This document shows positions 7,164 through 15,709 of a DNA stretch of 64,000 nt, piece by piece (the first letter of the stretch is position 1; each line of letters starts with the position of its first letter). The notes under the pieces are model-generated. The model did no database searches. It was given only the letters and a program-made list of their open reading frames with translations, and was not told the DNA's origin. This DNA comes from Sinorhizobium meliloti. Its GTDB lineage: Bacteria > Pseudomonadota > Alphaproteobacteria > Rhizobiales > Rhizobiaceae. The position numbers and the translations under genes are program-made. The DNA is taken from NCBI RefSeq assembly GCF_035610345.1, contig NZ_CP141213.1, forward strand, positions 124,001-188,000, read 5' to 3'.

Positions 7164-8495
7164 GTGACAAAGCGGCATCTGGGGCTTTTGGTATGCGCGA
7201 TTCCCGGCCTGTACCTGTTGTTAAGTCCCATCTACGCTCTGCTGCACTACGAACTGTTCGCAGCTGAAAATCCGCATTTCCTCCGTTACGTGCTGATCCC
7301 GGGCGTGCTAGCAGTAGCCTTCATCGTCGTAGGCCTGTTTGCAAAGCCACAGTTTTCCCTGCTCGTCGGTATCTGTGGTGCGAGCCTGTTGGCGGCTCTG
7401 TTTCTTTTTGAGGCGATGCACACGGTCTCGGTCGTGTCCGTTCGGCTGGGAATGTTCGGCCAACTCAGCGAAGCCCAGGCTGAGACGCTCACGCGCAACA
7501 AGAACGTGGTTCCGGGATTCACGCTTCGTGGCTTGAATCGGCTTGCAGGCACTGACGAACTTTCCGAGGCGCTTCTGTCGGGTTTCCCGTCGACACAAGT
7601 GGTGCTCTGCACTTCGAACAAGGGCGTCGTCAGCTATACCGCGGACAGGTTCGGTTTCAATAATCCGGACCATGTATACGACAAGCGGCTCGACGTGATG
7701 CTTCTCGGAGATTCATTCGTCGAGGGCTTCTGCCTGCCTCCGGGCGAGGACCTTGCGTCTAGGCTGCGCGGGCGCGGCCTTAGCACGGCAAGCATCGGCA
7801 TAAGAGGAAACGGTCCGCTGACGGAACTGGCGACGCTCGGCCGCTTTGGTGAGACTCTGCGGCCCCGTCGCGTCGTCATGGTCTTCTTCGAAGGCAATGA
7901 TTGGGAGAATTTGGAGCGCGAACTGACAATTCCGTGGCTTCGCGCCGCGCTTTCGCCCGACGCGAACTATGGTTTGCAGGCAACCGCGAAGGAGACGATG
8001 GATCAGGCCCGAGAGATTTTGGCGGAGCGTAAGAATGCGCCGGTCACAAGTGTCGACCTCCTGACGAGAACAGCCTTGTTCCGCAATTTCGTCGCACTGC
8101 AACAGACCCTCACGAGACTGGGACTCGTCTATCCAAAAATTACGCAGAGCAACCCCGAGTTCAGGCGTATATTGCAACGCGCGAAATCACTCACCGAGAG
8201 CTGGGGCGGCTCCTTTACACTGGTCTACGTTCCCAGAATTGACCGTTTCATCGGGCCTTTCTCCTCGGATGGGCCTTTCGATGCGCTGCGGATGGAGGTT
8301 CTCGGTGCTGCGGCAGCAGAGGGCATCGAGGTCATCGATCTCCAAGAGGCCATACGCACTCGCCCCGAACCTATTCTCATGTACGCCCCTGACGCTCATT
8401 TCAGTCGCGACGGCGCCAGATTCGCAGCGAACGAGATCCTCACACGCTTGGCGGCAATGCCCGAGAGTGCGGGACAAATCGTCGGAAGCAACTGA
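7164..8495 (+). CDS. Membrane-anchored SGNH/GDSL-family hydrolase
   Basis: This 443-residue protein has three hydrophobic helices within residues 8-83, followed by an SGNH esterase/acyltransferase-like domain. Block I is LLGDSFVEGF with nucleophile candidate S184. Block II/III is seen as GIRGNGP with the conserved Gly and Asn, and block V is D410-A-H412 in PDAHFSRDGA. The start is a GTG with a GAGAGGA ribosome-binding site. Such domains usually add or remove O-acyl groups on glycans. The gene is divergent from the carbamoyltransferase cassette, and similar SGNH proteins often accompany such cassettes, so a shared exported glycan substrate is a reasonable inference. The catalytic domain probably faces the periplasm. 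Confidence 0.85.
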   Translation: MTKRHLGLLVCAIPGLYLLLSPIYALLHYELFAAENPHFLRYVLIPGVLAVAFIVVGLFAKPQFSLLVGICGASLLAALFLFEAMHTVSVVSVRLGMFGQLSEAQAETLTRNKNVVPGFTLRGLNRLAGTDELSEALLSGFPSTQVVLCTSNKGVVSYTADRFGFNNPDHVYDKRLDVMLLGDSFVEGFCLPPGEDLASRLRGRGLSTASIGIRGNGPLTELATLGRFGETLRPRRVVMVFFEGNDWENLERELTIPWLRAALSPDANYGLQATAKETMDQAREILAERKNAPVTSVDLLTRTALFRNFVALQQTLTRLGLVYPKITQSNPEFRRILQRAKSLTESWGGSFTLVYVPRIDRFIGPFSSDGPFDALRMEVLGAAAAEGIEVIDLQEAIRTRPEPILMYAPDAHFSRDGARFAANEILTRLAAMPESAGQIVGSN

Positions 8496-8524
8496 TCTTC
8501 CGGGGACGCGCTGACGGAATGCTG

Positions 8525-9169
8525 TCAACGCGTATCAAGACGCAGTCGCTGGGAAATGTTGGCAAGCTCCACGCGGGTGGTGATGTTGAGCTTGCTGTAG
8601 ACGCTGTGAAGGTGGAGCTTGACCGTGCCGGAAGCGATTCCAAGCCTTGCGGCTATTTCCCGGCTGCGCAAACCTGCGGCGGCCAGGCAGGATATCTCTA
8701 GCTCGCGGGGCGTTAACTTCTGCATGACCGAGCGGCGCTCGGTGTCGCGCTCCCGGATTCGGTCGATCGCGGCACTTAAACTGCGATCCGTGAAATAGGT
8801 GCGGCCCGCAAGCACCGCCCGGATGCACTCGATGAGGGCGCTCGGCGCCTGTTCCTTTAGGACAATTCCACTCACCCCGTCTTCTATCGCCTCGGCAACT
8901 TCTTCATCACTGATATCCGCCGTCAAAATGACGCACGCCAGTCTCGGTTGGTCGCTGCGAAGACGGCGGACAAGATCCGATCCGCCCATTTCAGGCATCC
9001 GTAGATCAACGACCGCGAGGTCGACGGCCTTATTCGCGAGCGCTTCGATTGCATCTGCAGCTGTCCTGCAGGTTGCAACCACCTCCCAGCCGGACTCGGC
9101 GCCGAGCAAACGGCGCAAACCATCGAGGACTATCCGGTGATCGTCGACGACGAGGATACGCGCACTCAC
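8525..9169 (-). CDS. NarL/FixJ-family response regulator
   Basis: Two-domain transcriptional response regulator. The receiver domain has the acidic pair in ILVVDDHR, the phospho-acceptor Asp in VVDLRMPEMGG (residue 55 from this start) and the LKEQAP lysine. The C-terminal LuxR-type HTH reads LTPRELEISCLAAAGLRSREI and IASGTVKLHLHSVYSKL. I chose the GTG at 9169 (214 aa) over an ATG at 9205 for two reasons: the GTG overlaps the stop of the kinase gene as GTGA, the classic coupling junction, and the 12 extra residues are not family-like. It is certainly the partner of the adjoining kinase. Target genes are unknown; the SGNH gene is convergent, only 29 bp away. Confidence 0.93.
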   Translation of the reverse strand: MSARILVVDDHRIVLDGLRRLLGAESGWEVVATCRTAADAIEALANKAVDLAVVDLRMPEMGGSDLVRRLRSDQPRLACVILTADISDEEVAEAIEDGVSGIVLKEQAPSALIECIRAVLAGRTYFTDRSLSAAIDRIRERDTERRSVMQKLTPRELEISCLAAAGLRSREIAARLGIASGTVKLHLHSVYSKLNITTRVELANISQRLRLDTR

Positions 9170-10998
9170 GGGTGTGCCGGGATCTTGATCGTTATCCGTG
9201 TCCACTGATCAACCTTCTCGATCGAAAGATTCCCACCCGACATCGACACGCGTTCGCGCAGGCTTCGCGGACCGCACTTGCTGGTCTCCAGTTCCGCATG
9301 CTCCAGCCGCCGGTCGAATCCGAAACCGGTCCCGTCGTCATCCACGGTCAAGGTCACCGTTCCGTCATCGCGTCGGATCCGAGCCTCGAGAGTTCGCGCA
9401 TGGCCATGACGCGCGGCATTGGCGGTCGCTTCTGCTATCATATGCACCAGTTCGTCGACCATCGCCACCGGCAAGCGAAGATCCTCGGGATATAGCACAA
9501 AGCGAAATTCTATCGACCATTGCTGCCGCAGACGCCGGGCCAAGGCCGCCAGCCGAAGCGCCAATCGAGAGTCGCTGGCGTGGCGGCCGGATCCCGGATC
9601 GAGCCTGCGGATGAGAGCACGTAGATCAGTCTGCTCTTCAGAAAGCATAGCCTGAATAGCCATTAAACGCTCGTCGATCTCATGATATTCTCTCGACGAG
9701 CGCAATGTCTGAAGCTGCAGCGCGGTGCCTGCGAGCGCTTGCAGGACACCATCGTGGATATCTCGTCCGATCTTGACGCGCTCTTCAAGGGCGGCTGCAT
9801 CGCTAAGGCGGCGTAGCAAAATCGTTTGCTCGAAAAGTGTTTTCAATCGTTCGGCGACAATCTCGGCCAAGGCCACATCGTCGATTGTCGGGGCCGGCGG
9901 ATCGAGGAGGAAAAGACGCGCCTCGACATCGCTCGCCTGAAACTGCACCGAAATTGCGCAGGCGATAGAGAATTCCGCAACGAGAGCCGGGGACACCGGC
10001 AGGCCGTCGCCACGCCACCGGTCGAAGCGCCCCCCGCCGCGATGAACAAGAGCTCGGGAGCGCTTCGCGTCGATGACCAGAAGACTTGCATGCTCCAGCG
10101 CCTCCAGCGCCTCCGGCGTCCAGGGCAGATAGGCGGCCGGCGATAAGTGCCTGACCACGCATGTCCCGCTCTCCCATGTCGCCAGATTGGTCCAGGGCTC
10201 GTCACCATCGCTCCAGATTAGCAGTGCACGAGGAACACGCGCCACCTGCACCGCATATTCCAACGCCGCCTCCGCCGGCCATTCGCGCCCGTCGGACGCG
10301 GAGGGTGTCCGCTCGACCAGACGTAACAACTCCGAGCGCACCGCCTCCTGATGGGTGCCCAGCCACGTGAGAAGAATGGTTGCCGTGACCAGGAAAAGAA
10401 TGAACGACAGCGCGACGGCCGCGTCGACGTCCGAACTGAACGGCCAAACCGTATTAGAGAGCGCAAGGTATATCAGGATCGCGACGCCAACGGATCCGGT
10501 CCATAGGGCACCGCGCCAAAGCCAGTGAAGGGTCGCTGCCAGCTGGACAAATGGTATCAGCATGAAGACCGGACCGGATACGCGGTCCGCAAGGAACGCC
10601 AGGATCACCAAGCTGGAGACGTCGATGAGATGCCTGATGAAGGTCCCGCGGACCCGATGGACCTGGGCTTTCCAGACAAAATGGGCCGCCGCGATTGCAT
10701 AGACCAGATAGATGACGAGGAACCAGAAGACGAGGTCCGAGCGACCTGGCCGAATGGTAGCATCGATCCAGGTGATCCAGAGGCTTCCAACGGCCAGAAG
10801 AATGCGAGCGACGGCGATAACACTGTCCGAGCGCGCGCGAAATGTATTGATCCATGTTTGCCGGCTGGTCGCAATTGCCGGTGCGCCATCGAAGAGCGCG
10901 GCCGCCCAACCCGTCTCGGCGGCCATCCTGCCCTTGAGCGTGGTATACCACTTGCGGAGATTGAAACCCCGCCGCAAGAAGGCCCGCGGCACCCTCAT
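9166..10998 (-). CDS. NarL-type sensor histidine kinase (HisKA_3)
   Basis: Membrane sensor kinase of about 610 residues. Hydrophobic helices occupy roughly residues 58-215 (a MASE-like integral region rather than a periplasmic loop). A GAF-like region spans about 230-400. The HisKA_3 dimerisation domain has its phospho-acceptor His415 in GRDIHDGVLQ, followed by a HATPase_c domain with an AEATANAARHGHA N-box and DDDGTGFG G-box. An AAGGAG sits just before the tandem ATGs at 11001 and 10998, so a start there is preferred over the longer 642-residue frame. The stop overlaps the GTG of the regulator gene. The stimulus is unknown. Confidence 0.92.
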   Translation of the reverse strand: MRVPRAFLRRGFNLRKWYTTLKGRMAAETGWAAALFDGAPAIATSRQTWINTFRARSDSVIAVARILLAVGSLWITWIDATIRPGRSDLVFWFLVIYLVYAIAAAHFVWKAQVHRVRGTFIRHLIDVSSLVILAFLADRVSGPVFMLIPFVQLAATLHWLWRGALWTGSVGVAILIYLALSNTVWPFSSDVDAAVALSFILFLVTATILLTWLGTHQEAVRSELLRLVERTPSASDGREWPAEAALEYAVQVARVPRALLIWSDGDEPWTNLATWESGTCVVRHLSPAAYLPWTPEALEALEHASLLVIDAKRSRALVHRGGGRFDRWRGDGLPVSPALVAEFSIACAISVQFQASDVEARLFLLDPPAPTIDDVALAEIVAERLKTLFEQTILLRRLSDAAALEERVKIGRDIHDGVLQALAGTALQLQTLRSSREYHEIDERLMAIQAMLSEEQTDLRALIRRLDPGSGRHASDSRLALRLAALARRLRQQWSIEFRFVLYPEDLRLPVAMVDELVHMIAEATANAARHGHARTLEARIRRDDGTVTLTVDDDGTGFGFDRRLEHAELETSKCGPRSLRERVSMSGGNLSIEKVDQWTRITIKIPAHP

Positions 10999-11248
10999 CA
11001 TGCGCTCCTTCGATGACGAATAACCCTCTTCTGTATTGCGCGACGGATCTTCTCGAGGGGAGGAAATCCGCAGCGGAAGACAGGCAACCCACAAATTCCG
11101 AGAAACACGGGGGATTATGTCGAATCGCAGCCTAAAGAACCAGCTTCGTTTCCGGGTCCCACAGCGCCATTCAACCCTTCAGATGGCAGCGCTAAACGAC
11201 CCGGGCCGGTCTCGTCGCATGCGTAGCGAGTCAGAAAAGCGAGACGCC

Positions 11249-12406
11249 TCAGGATACGTCAGGCTCGTCCGCTTTCAGGTCCTGCTCGGCCTGTCGTACC
11301 TTCTGCCGGGTAAAGCCCCGAAGGCCAGAGACCTCCTCGGCGTCGCGCTCGATCTGGACCTCGCTTGCCGCGTAATACACCGCGAGCTTCGCGACGGACA
11401 TCAGCGCATGGAGATGGATACGCTCGTAGCCGTGCGACGCGTCGACACCGAAGGTGAGAAGCGCCGTGCGCACGTCGTGCCCGGCCTCGACCGCGGAAGC
11501 GGCATCGGAACGGTAGTAGCGGAAGACGTCCTTCTGGACGCGGATGCCATGCTCGCCGCAAAGCTCGTAGAGCTTTTTCGAAAGGTGATAGTCGAAAGGT
11601 CCCGTCTGGTCCGCCATCGCGAGCGTCACGCCGAACTCGTCCGAATTCTGGCCAGGCGCGGTCGTGCCGTTGTCTATCGCCACCAGCGAGGCGATCTCCG
11701 GGACGATTGCCGCTGACGCGCCCACGCCCACTTCCTCGCCGATGGTGAAGAGCCAATAGGTATCGACCGGCGTTTCCACCTTCTCGCGCTGCATGGCCTC
11801 GAGCGCCGCAAGCATGATGGCGACCCCCGCCTTGTCGTCGAGATGCCGCGAAACGATGAACCCGTTCTCGAGGAATTCGGGCTGCGGATCGATAGCGACG
11901 ATGTCGCCGACGTCTATTCCGAGCTGCACCAGATCGTTCCGGTCGCGTGCGAGCGCATCGACGCGCAGCTCGATATGGCGCCAGCCAGTGGGTTGCGTGT
12001 CGACCTCCTCGTTGAAGGTGTGACCCGAGGCTTTCAGCGGGAGAATTGAACCGCGATAGGTGCCCTTGCCGGAAAAGATCGAGGCGCGGGCCCCCTCCGC
12101 GAACCGTGCAGACCAGTGCCCGATCGATACCAGTTCGAGGCGGCCGTTTTCCTTCAGCGCCTTCACCTGCGCGCCGAGGGTGTCCAGGTGTGAGACGATC
12201 CCGCGGGCCGGGCGCTCGGCGGCCCCCGGCCGAAGAGCGCGGATCGCGCCCCGGCGGGTCAGCTTGACTTCCAGGCCGAGCCGCTCGAGCTCACGCGCCG
12301 TGTAACGCACCGCCTCATCGGTGAAACCGGTCGGGCTCGCAATGTCGAGCAGAGCTTTCAGCCGGCTGGTGAGATAGTCCGGGTCTATATTGATCGGTGT
12401 CTGCAT
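11249..12406 (-). CDS. M42-family peptidase of the osmoprotectant NAGGN system
   Basis: This 385-residue cocatalytic-zinc aminopeptidase-like protein has the standard M42 order. An LDIASPTGFTDEAVR opening is followed by GIVSHLDTLGA (first zinc His/Asp), SRHLDDKAGVAIMLAAL, IGEEVGVGAS (catalytic Glu pair), VAIDNGTTAPGQ, and a late HGYERIHLHAL zinc ligand block. The particular form matches the family linked to N-acetylglutaminylglutamine amide (NAGGN) synthesis genes. Those partners, the asparagine-synthetase-like and acetyltransferase genes, are not in this window. The ATG at 12406 fits the family N-terminus, although the Shine-Dalgarno is weak. The role is probably turnover or processing of the osmolyte dipeptide, inferred from the family association only. 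Confidence 0.85.
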   Translation of the reverse strand: MQTPINIDPDYLTSRLKALLDIASPTGFTDEAVRYTARELERLGLEVKLTRRGAIRALRPGAAERPARGIVSHLDTLGAQVKALKENGRLELVSIGHWSARFAEGARASIFSGKGTYRGSILPLKASGHTFNEEVDTQPTGWRHIELRVDALARDRNDLVQLGIDVGDIVAIDPQPEFLENGFIVSRHLDDKAGVAIMLAALEAMQREKVETPVDTYWLFTIGEEVGVGASAAIVPEIASLVAIDNGTTAPGQNSDEFGVTLAMADQTGPFDYHLSKKLYELCGEHGIRVQKDVFRYYRSDAASAVEAGHDVRTALLTFGVDASHGYERIHLHALMSVAKLAVYYAASEVQIERDAEEVSGLRGFTRQKVRQAEQDLKADEPDVS

Positions 12407-12583
12407 GAATGCGTTGTCGCAATCATGGATGCCTGCGTCAACAATGTTGCCGAAGCGACGCGCGCTCCCGCAGATCGTCACGCGCGTCTCGAAAATCTCG
12501 GACGGGAACATCGCACCGCCCGCTACGTTGTAAGGTACTCAGCTATTCGGCAAGGCCAGGCCAGGCGTCACTCGGGAGGTTGC

Positions 12584-13654
12584 GTGGGCAAATCCGCGAA
12601 CGAAAAACGAAACGGCGTCCCGCTCATTCATGGCGCCAGCAATCTGCCGTCGGTGACGGTCGACGATTATAATCTGGAGCTGCGTGACGGCGACGGCTTC
12701 CTTGGCGACAGGGCCAACAAATTTGCCTTCCAGGAGAAGCTCGACGCCTGGCGCAAACGCGTGCGCAAGGGCGGCGACGATCCGCTGGGGCAGGCCCTGA
12801 CCCAGGATCTGTCCAAAAAGCAGGTCGATGCCCTTCTGCGCGGCGACGACAAGGAGGCGGCCGCCCTGATCATGGGTGCGGTCGACGAATTCGCCGGTGA
12901 GCTCGCCAGCGTTCTCGAACGATTCCTGCAACAAAAGAGTTGGAAAAATACGCAGCGCGTCGTCATCGGCGGAGGCTTCCGGGGAAGCGCAGCGGGAGAA
13001 TTGGCCATTGCCCGCGCCATGGTGCTGCTGAAGGCTGAAGGCATCAAGATCGAACTCTCCCCCATCGTTCACCATCCGGATGATGCCGGGCTCATCGGCG
13101 CCGCGCATCTCATGCCCGCCTGGATGCTGAAGGGCCACAAGGCGATCCTCGCCATCGACATCGGCGGCACCAATATCCGCGTGGGCATAGTCGAGCTGCA
13201 CCTGAAGGATGAAACCGACCTCTCCAAGGCAAAAGTCTGGAAATCGGACATCTGGCGACATGCGGAGGACAAGCCCAACAGGAGCACGACCATCGAGGAG
13301 CTCATCGGCATGATCGAGAAGCTTATAGCCAAGGCGGACAAGGCGGACCTCGCGCCGGCGCCGGTCATCGGCGTGGCCTGCCCCGGCGTGATCAACGAAG
13401 ATGGCTCGATCCTTCGCGGCGGCCAGAACCTGCCGGGCGGCAACTGGGAAAGCGAGCATTTCAACCTGCCTGCCGCGCTCAAGGACGCCATTCCGCAGAT
13501 CGGCGATCACGAGACCTTCGTGATCATGCACAACGACGCCGTCGTGCAAGGTCTGTCGCAGATACCTTTCTTACAGAATGCATCGAGCTGGGGGATCCTG
13601 ACGATCGGGACGGGCCTCGGCAACGCGCATTTCAGCAACAAGGTCGAAAATTGA
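12584..13654 (+). CDS. ROK-family protein
   Basis: This 356-residue protein has the ROK nucleotide-binding core: AIDIGGTNIRVGIV (phosphate 1), GVACPGVINEDGSILRGG and GILTIGTGLGNAHF (phosphate 2). It differs from ordinary ROK glucokinases and repressors in two ways. It has a roughly 170-residue N-terminal extension containing VVIGGGFRGS. It also ends shortly after the second phosphate loop, with no zinc motif CxCGxxGCxE. The GTG at 12584 follows a good GGGAGGT and is a better start than the ATG 53 codons upstream, whose leader is not protein-like. It is divergent from the NAGGN-type peptidase, and the two share a 177-bp promoter region. A sugar kinase or a sensor is possible. Confidence 0.8.
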   Translation: MGKSANEKRNGVPLIHGASNLPSVTVDDYNLELRDGDGFLGDRANKFAFQEKLDAWRKRVRKGGDDPLGQALTQDLSKKQVDALLRGDDKEAAALIMGAVDEFAGELASVLERFLQQKSWKNTQRVVIGGGFRGSAAGELAIARAMVLLKAEGIKIELSPIVHHPDDAGLIGAAHLMPAWMLKGHKAILAIDIGGTNIRVGIVELHLKDETDLSKAKVWKSDIWRHAEDKPNRSTTIEELIGMIEKLIAKADKADLAPAPVIGVACPGVINEDGSILRGGQNLPGGNWESEHFNLPAALKDAIPQIGDHETFVIMHNDAVVQGLSQIPFLQNASSWGILTIGTGLGNAHFSNKVEN

Positions 13655-13805
13655 GGCGCGGCGCGGCGCTTCCTGGCCGCCGTGAGTGCCCGAATGGTTA
13701 AGCGCCTGATGCGCAATCCCGGCGAATTGTCGGCTTTTCCTCGACCGTGAATTAAAGGCTTTCGGCTAACCTTCCTTCACAAGCAAAAAACGGGGAGTTC
13801 CGATT

Positions 13806-14108
13806 GTGAAGGTAAAGTCGAAAGCATTGTCCGGACTGTTCGAAGCCCGCAAAACCGTCGCCCGCAGCACCCTTGCCGTCATGCTTGCCGTGACCACCTG
13901 GGGCTGCTCCTCGACCGTCAGCCAGGAAACGACCGCTTCGATCGCGCGGGAAGTCGGCTATCCTTTGCCTGAAGGAAAGCCCGCGCCGGGCAAGCAAGCG
14001 GTCACGCAAAAAACGCCTAAACTTGTGCGCTCGGCCTATCTCGGGCGGGCTCCCTATGTCTGCACGCCCAGCGGTTTCGGCAGCACCTCGCGCTGTTTCC
14101 TTCGCTGA
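13806..14108 (+). CDS. Small exported Cys-containing hypothetical protein
   Basis: This 100-residue protein starts at a GTG preceded by GGGGAG. A basic N-terminus is followed by a hydrophobic stretch STLAVMLAVTTWGCSS, which resembles a lipoprotein signal although the lipobox (TTWGC) is imperfect. The C-terminal YVCTPSGFGSTSRCFLR has two cysteines that could form a disulfide. Similar short proteins ending in this motif occur in rhizobia, as far as I recall, without known function. Envelope location is inferred. Confidence 0.6.
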   Translation: MKVKSKALSGLFEARKTVARSTLAVMLAVTTWGCSSTVSQETTASIAREVGYPLPEGKPAPGKQAVTQKTPKLVRSAYLGRAPYVCTPSGFGSTSRCFLR

Positions 14109-14222
14109 GCGATTCCGAAAAAGCGTGGGGCGGGGTTGCGGGCCTTTCGACGCCGGGCTCATCTGCGGAGCCGGTTTGAACTGCTGACATCGGCCAGCCG
14201 CGCAACCCCTTCCCGGCCGGGG

Positions 14223-14732
14223 TTACTCGACCCGGCCGAGTCTCGCCTCGATGCGGCTCAGGCTCGCGCCCACGTAATTGCCGCGTCGAAGCTTGGCGAA
14301 CTCGTCATCTGGCCTCACCCGTGCGTTCTTGAAGACGTACCAGGTGCCGTCCGGCTCTCGCCTTTGATAGATCACGCCACCCCGCTTGGCGTGGCTGAAG
14401 CAGGTCGTCGCCGGCGCCGAGCCATCCCTGGCGTGCCATTCGGCGCGGAAGCAGAGTTTCCCCGGGCCGGTGATGAACCAGCGGCCGACCCCATAAGACG
14501 GTTTGCCGTTCTCCTTGGACCAGGCGGTGAACCGGCGTGCCTGCACCGAAAAATAGCCCGCCCCCTCTTTCCATATCCAGGATTTCTGGCCGTAGAGTTG
14601 GAGCAGCTCCGCGTGCGTCAGCGGAGTTGCATTCCTCTCCGGGCGCGCAGTGGCGGCCTCGGCGAACGAAGCACCGGCTATGCTGGCGGCCAGCGCGATT
14701 GCCAAAGGTATTCCTCGGTATATCGATTTCAT
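14223..14732 (-). CDS. DUF995-family secreted protein (second copy)
   Basis: This 169-residue protein has a signal peptide (residues 1-27, ending ASFAEA). Its DUF995 domain starts with LTHAELLQLYGQKSWIWKEG, continues with GVGRWFITGPGKLCFRAEW and ends with TWYVFKNA. The start is the ATG at 14732, one base into the stop of the glycanase gene (TGATG), with GGAGG six bases upstream. It is homologous to the product of 15706-16317, located on the other side of the glycanase, so the pair probably arose by duplication. DUF995 proteins are small periplasmic or exported proteins of rhizobia without known activity. The operon implies a role in handling the glycan made by the GT2 protein. Confidence 0.85.
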   Translation of the reverse strand: MKSIYRGIPLAIALAASIAGASFAEAATARPERNATPLTHAELLQLYGQKSWIWKEGAGYFSVQARRFTAWSKENGKPSYGVGRWFITGPGKLCFRAEWHARDGSAPATTCFSHAKRGGVIYQRREPDGTWYVFKNARVRPDDEFAKLRRGNYVGASLSRIEARLGRVE

Positions 14733-15709
14733 CACATGCCTCCATCGGGCACCTGCCCGCTAATGGTTTCGCGGACGACCCGCCAATCGGGGCGGCCGTA
14801 GCCCTGTGGCCAGTCATAGATCTCGCGATCGTTGAAATAGACTACGGCTGTCAGCTGCGGGAACTCGGCGTGGCGCTCGGCGACCGTTGCCGCCCAGCTT
14901 GCTACGTATGAACCACCGCCCTCGTAGCCGAGTTCGGCGACCATGATCGGCTTGCCATAGTTCATCACCCGGCCGTATCCGGGCGCCAGTCGCTCCGCAA
15001 ATGTCTGATCACGGCCGGTCGTGCCCTGGTCGTAAGGCTGGTAACCAAACACCGAGAGCCCGACGATATCAACGACGTCGTCGCCTGGATAGAAGGCTTC
15101 CAGCCCCTCGTTGCCTTTGGGAGACCACATGAACTTTGCGTTCTTCAGGTGGCTGCGGCAGACGTTCACCACGCGGCGATAGGCTTTTTTGAAGTCGTCG
15201 CCCCCCCAATGGGACCAGGAGAACTGGTTGTCGGTTTCGTCCATTTCCTGGCCCCAGCGGATGATCACGGGACTCTTGAGGGCAGCGGCGGCGGAGCAGA
15301 CCTGCGCCATGTTCTCGTCGCGTTCGCCGCTCAGGATCGAACGCAGGAGCTCCCCTTCGGTCACGCGCCACTCGGGCGACCATGACCAGGGTTCGACTGT
15401 GATCATGAGCGAACGGCCGCGGGCTTGGGCATAGTCGTCGGCAAGCGTCAGTGTCGACAGATCGACGTCTTCCCAGGGCAGGAAGAGATGCTCGATCTTC
15501 GAGCTGCCCGGCGCGCCGAAGTCGCCGTGGGGATCGTAAGCGCCGAAATCGATCGAGTTCTCCGTCAGTATGGGCCGCTTGTCCGATGGTGTCGCCATCG
15601 TCGGCGAGTTGGGTTCGGGGATACCCCGCGGCATGTTGGCCGCAAGCACGGTACCCGACAGCAACAGTCCGAGAGATGCAAAGGTAATGGCCTTTGATTT
15701 CCTGTTCAT
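14732..15709 (-). CDS. GH26-like secreted glycoside hydrolase
   Basis: This 325-residue protein has a signal peptide (about residues 1-24) and a TIM-barrel domain resembling GH26 mannanases/glucanases. The acid/base candidate is E155 in RWGQEMDETD (cf. HEM in GH26) and the nucleophile candidate is E259 in PIMVAELGYEG. FMWSPKGNEG and the IVGLSVFGYQPYD strand also fit. A GGAGGTG ribosome-binding site precedes the ATG, which overlaps the upstream DUF995 stop (ATGA). In bacterial polysaccharide operons a secreted glycanase usually trims, edits or releases the polymer made by the neighbouring synthase. The linkage cut is unknown. Confidence 0.8.
   Translation of the reverse strand: MNRKSKAITFASLGLLLSGTVLAANMPRGIPEPNSPTMATPSDKRPILTENSIDFGAYDPHGDFGAPGSSKIEHLFLPWEDVDLSTLTLADDYAQARGRSLMITVEPWSWSPEWRVTEGELLRSILSGERDENMAQVCSAAAALKSPVIIRWGQEMDETDNQFSWSHWGGDDFKKAYRRVVNVCRSHLKNAKFMWSPKGNEGLEAFYPGDDVVDIVGLSVFGYQPYDQGTTGRDQTFAERLAPGYGRVMNYGKPIMVAELGYEGGGSYVASWAATVAERHAEFPQLTAVVYFNDREIYDWPQGYGRPDWRVVRETISGQVPDGGM

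Noticed and set aside
12425..12583. Upstream extension of the ROK gene to an ATG at 12425
   Set aside because: The 53 extra residues are Arg-rich and not protein-like. They overlap the divergent promoter region, and a GTG with GGGAGGT at 12584 is better.
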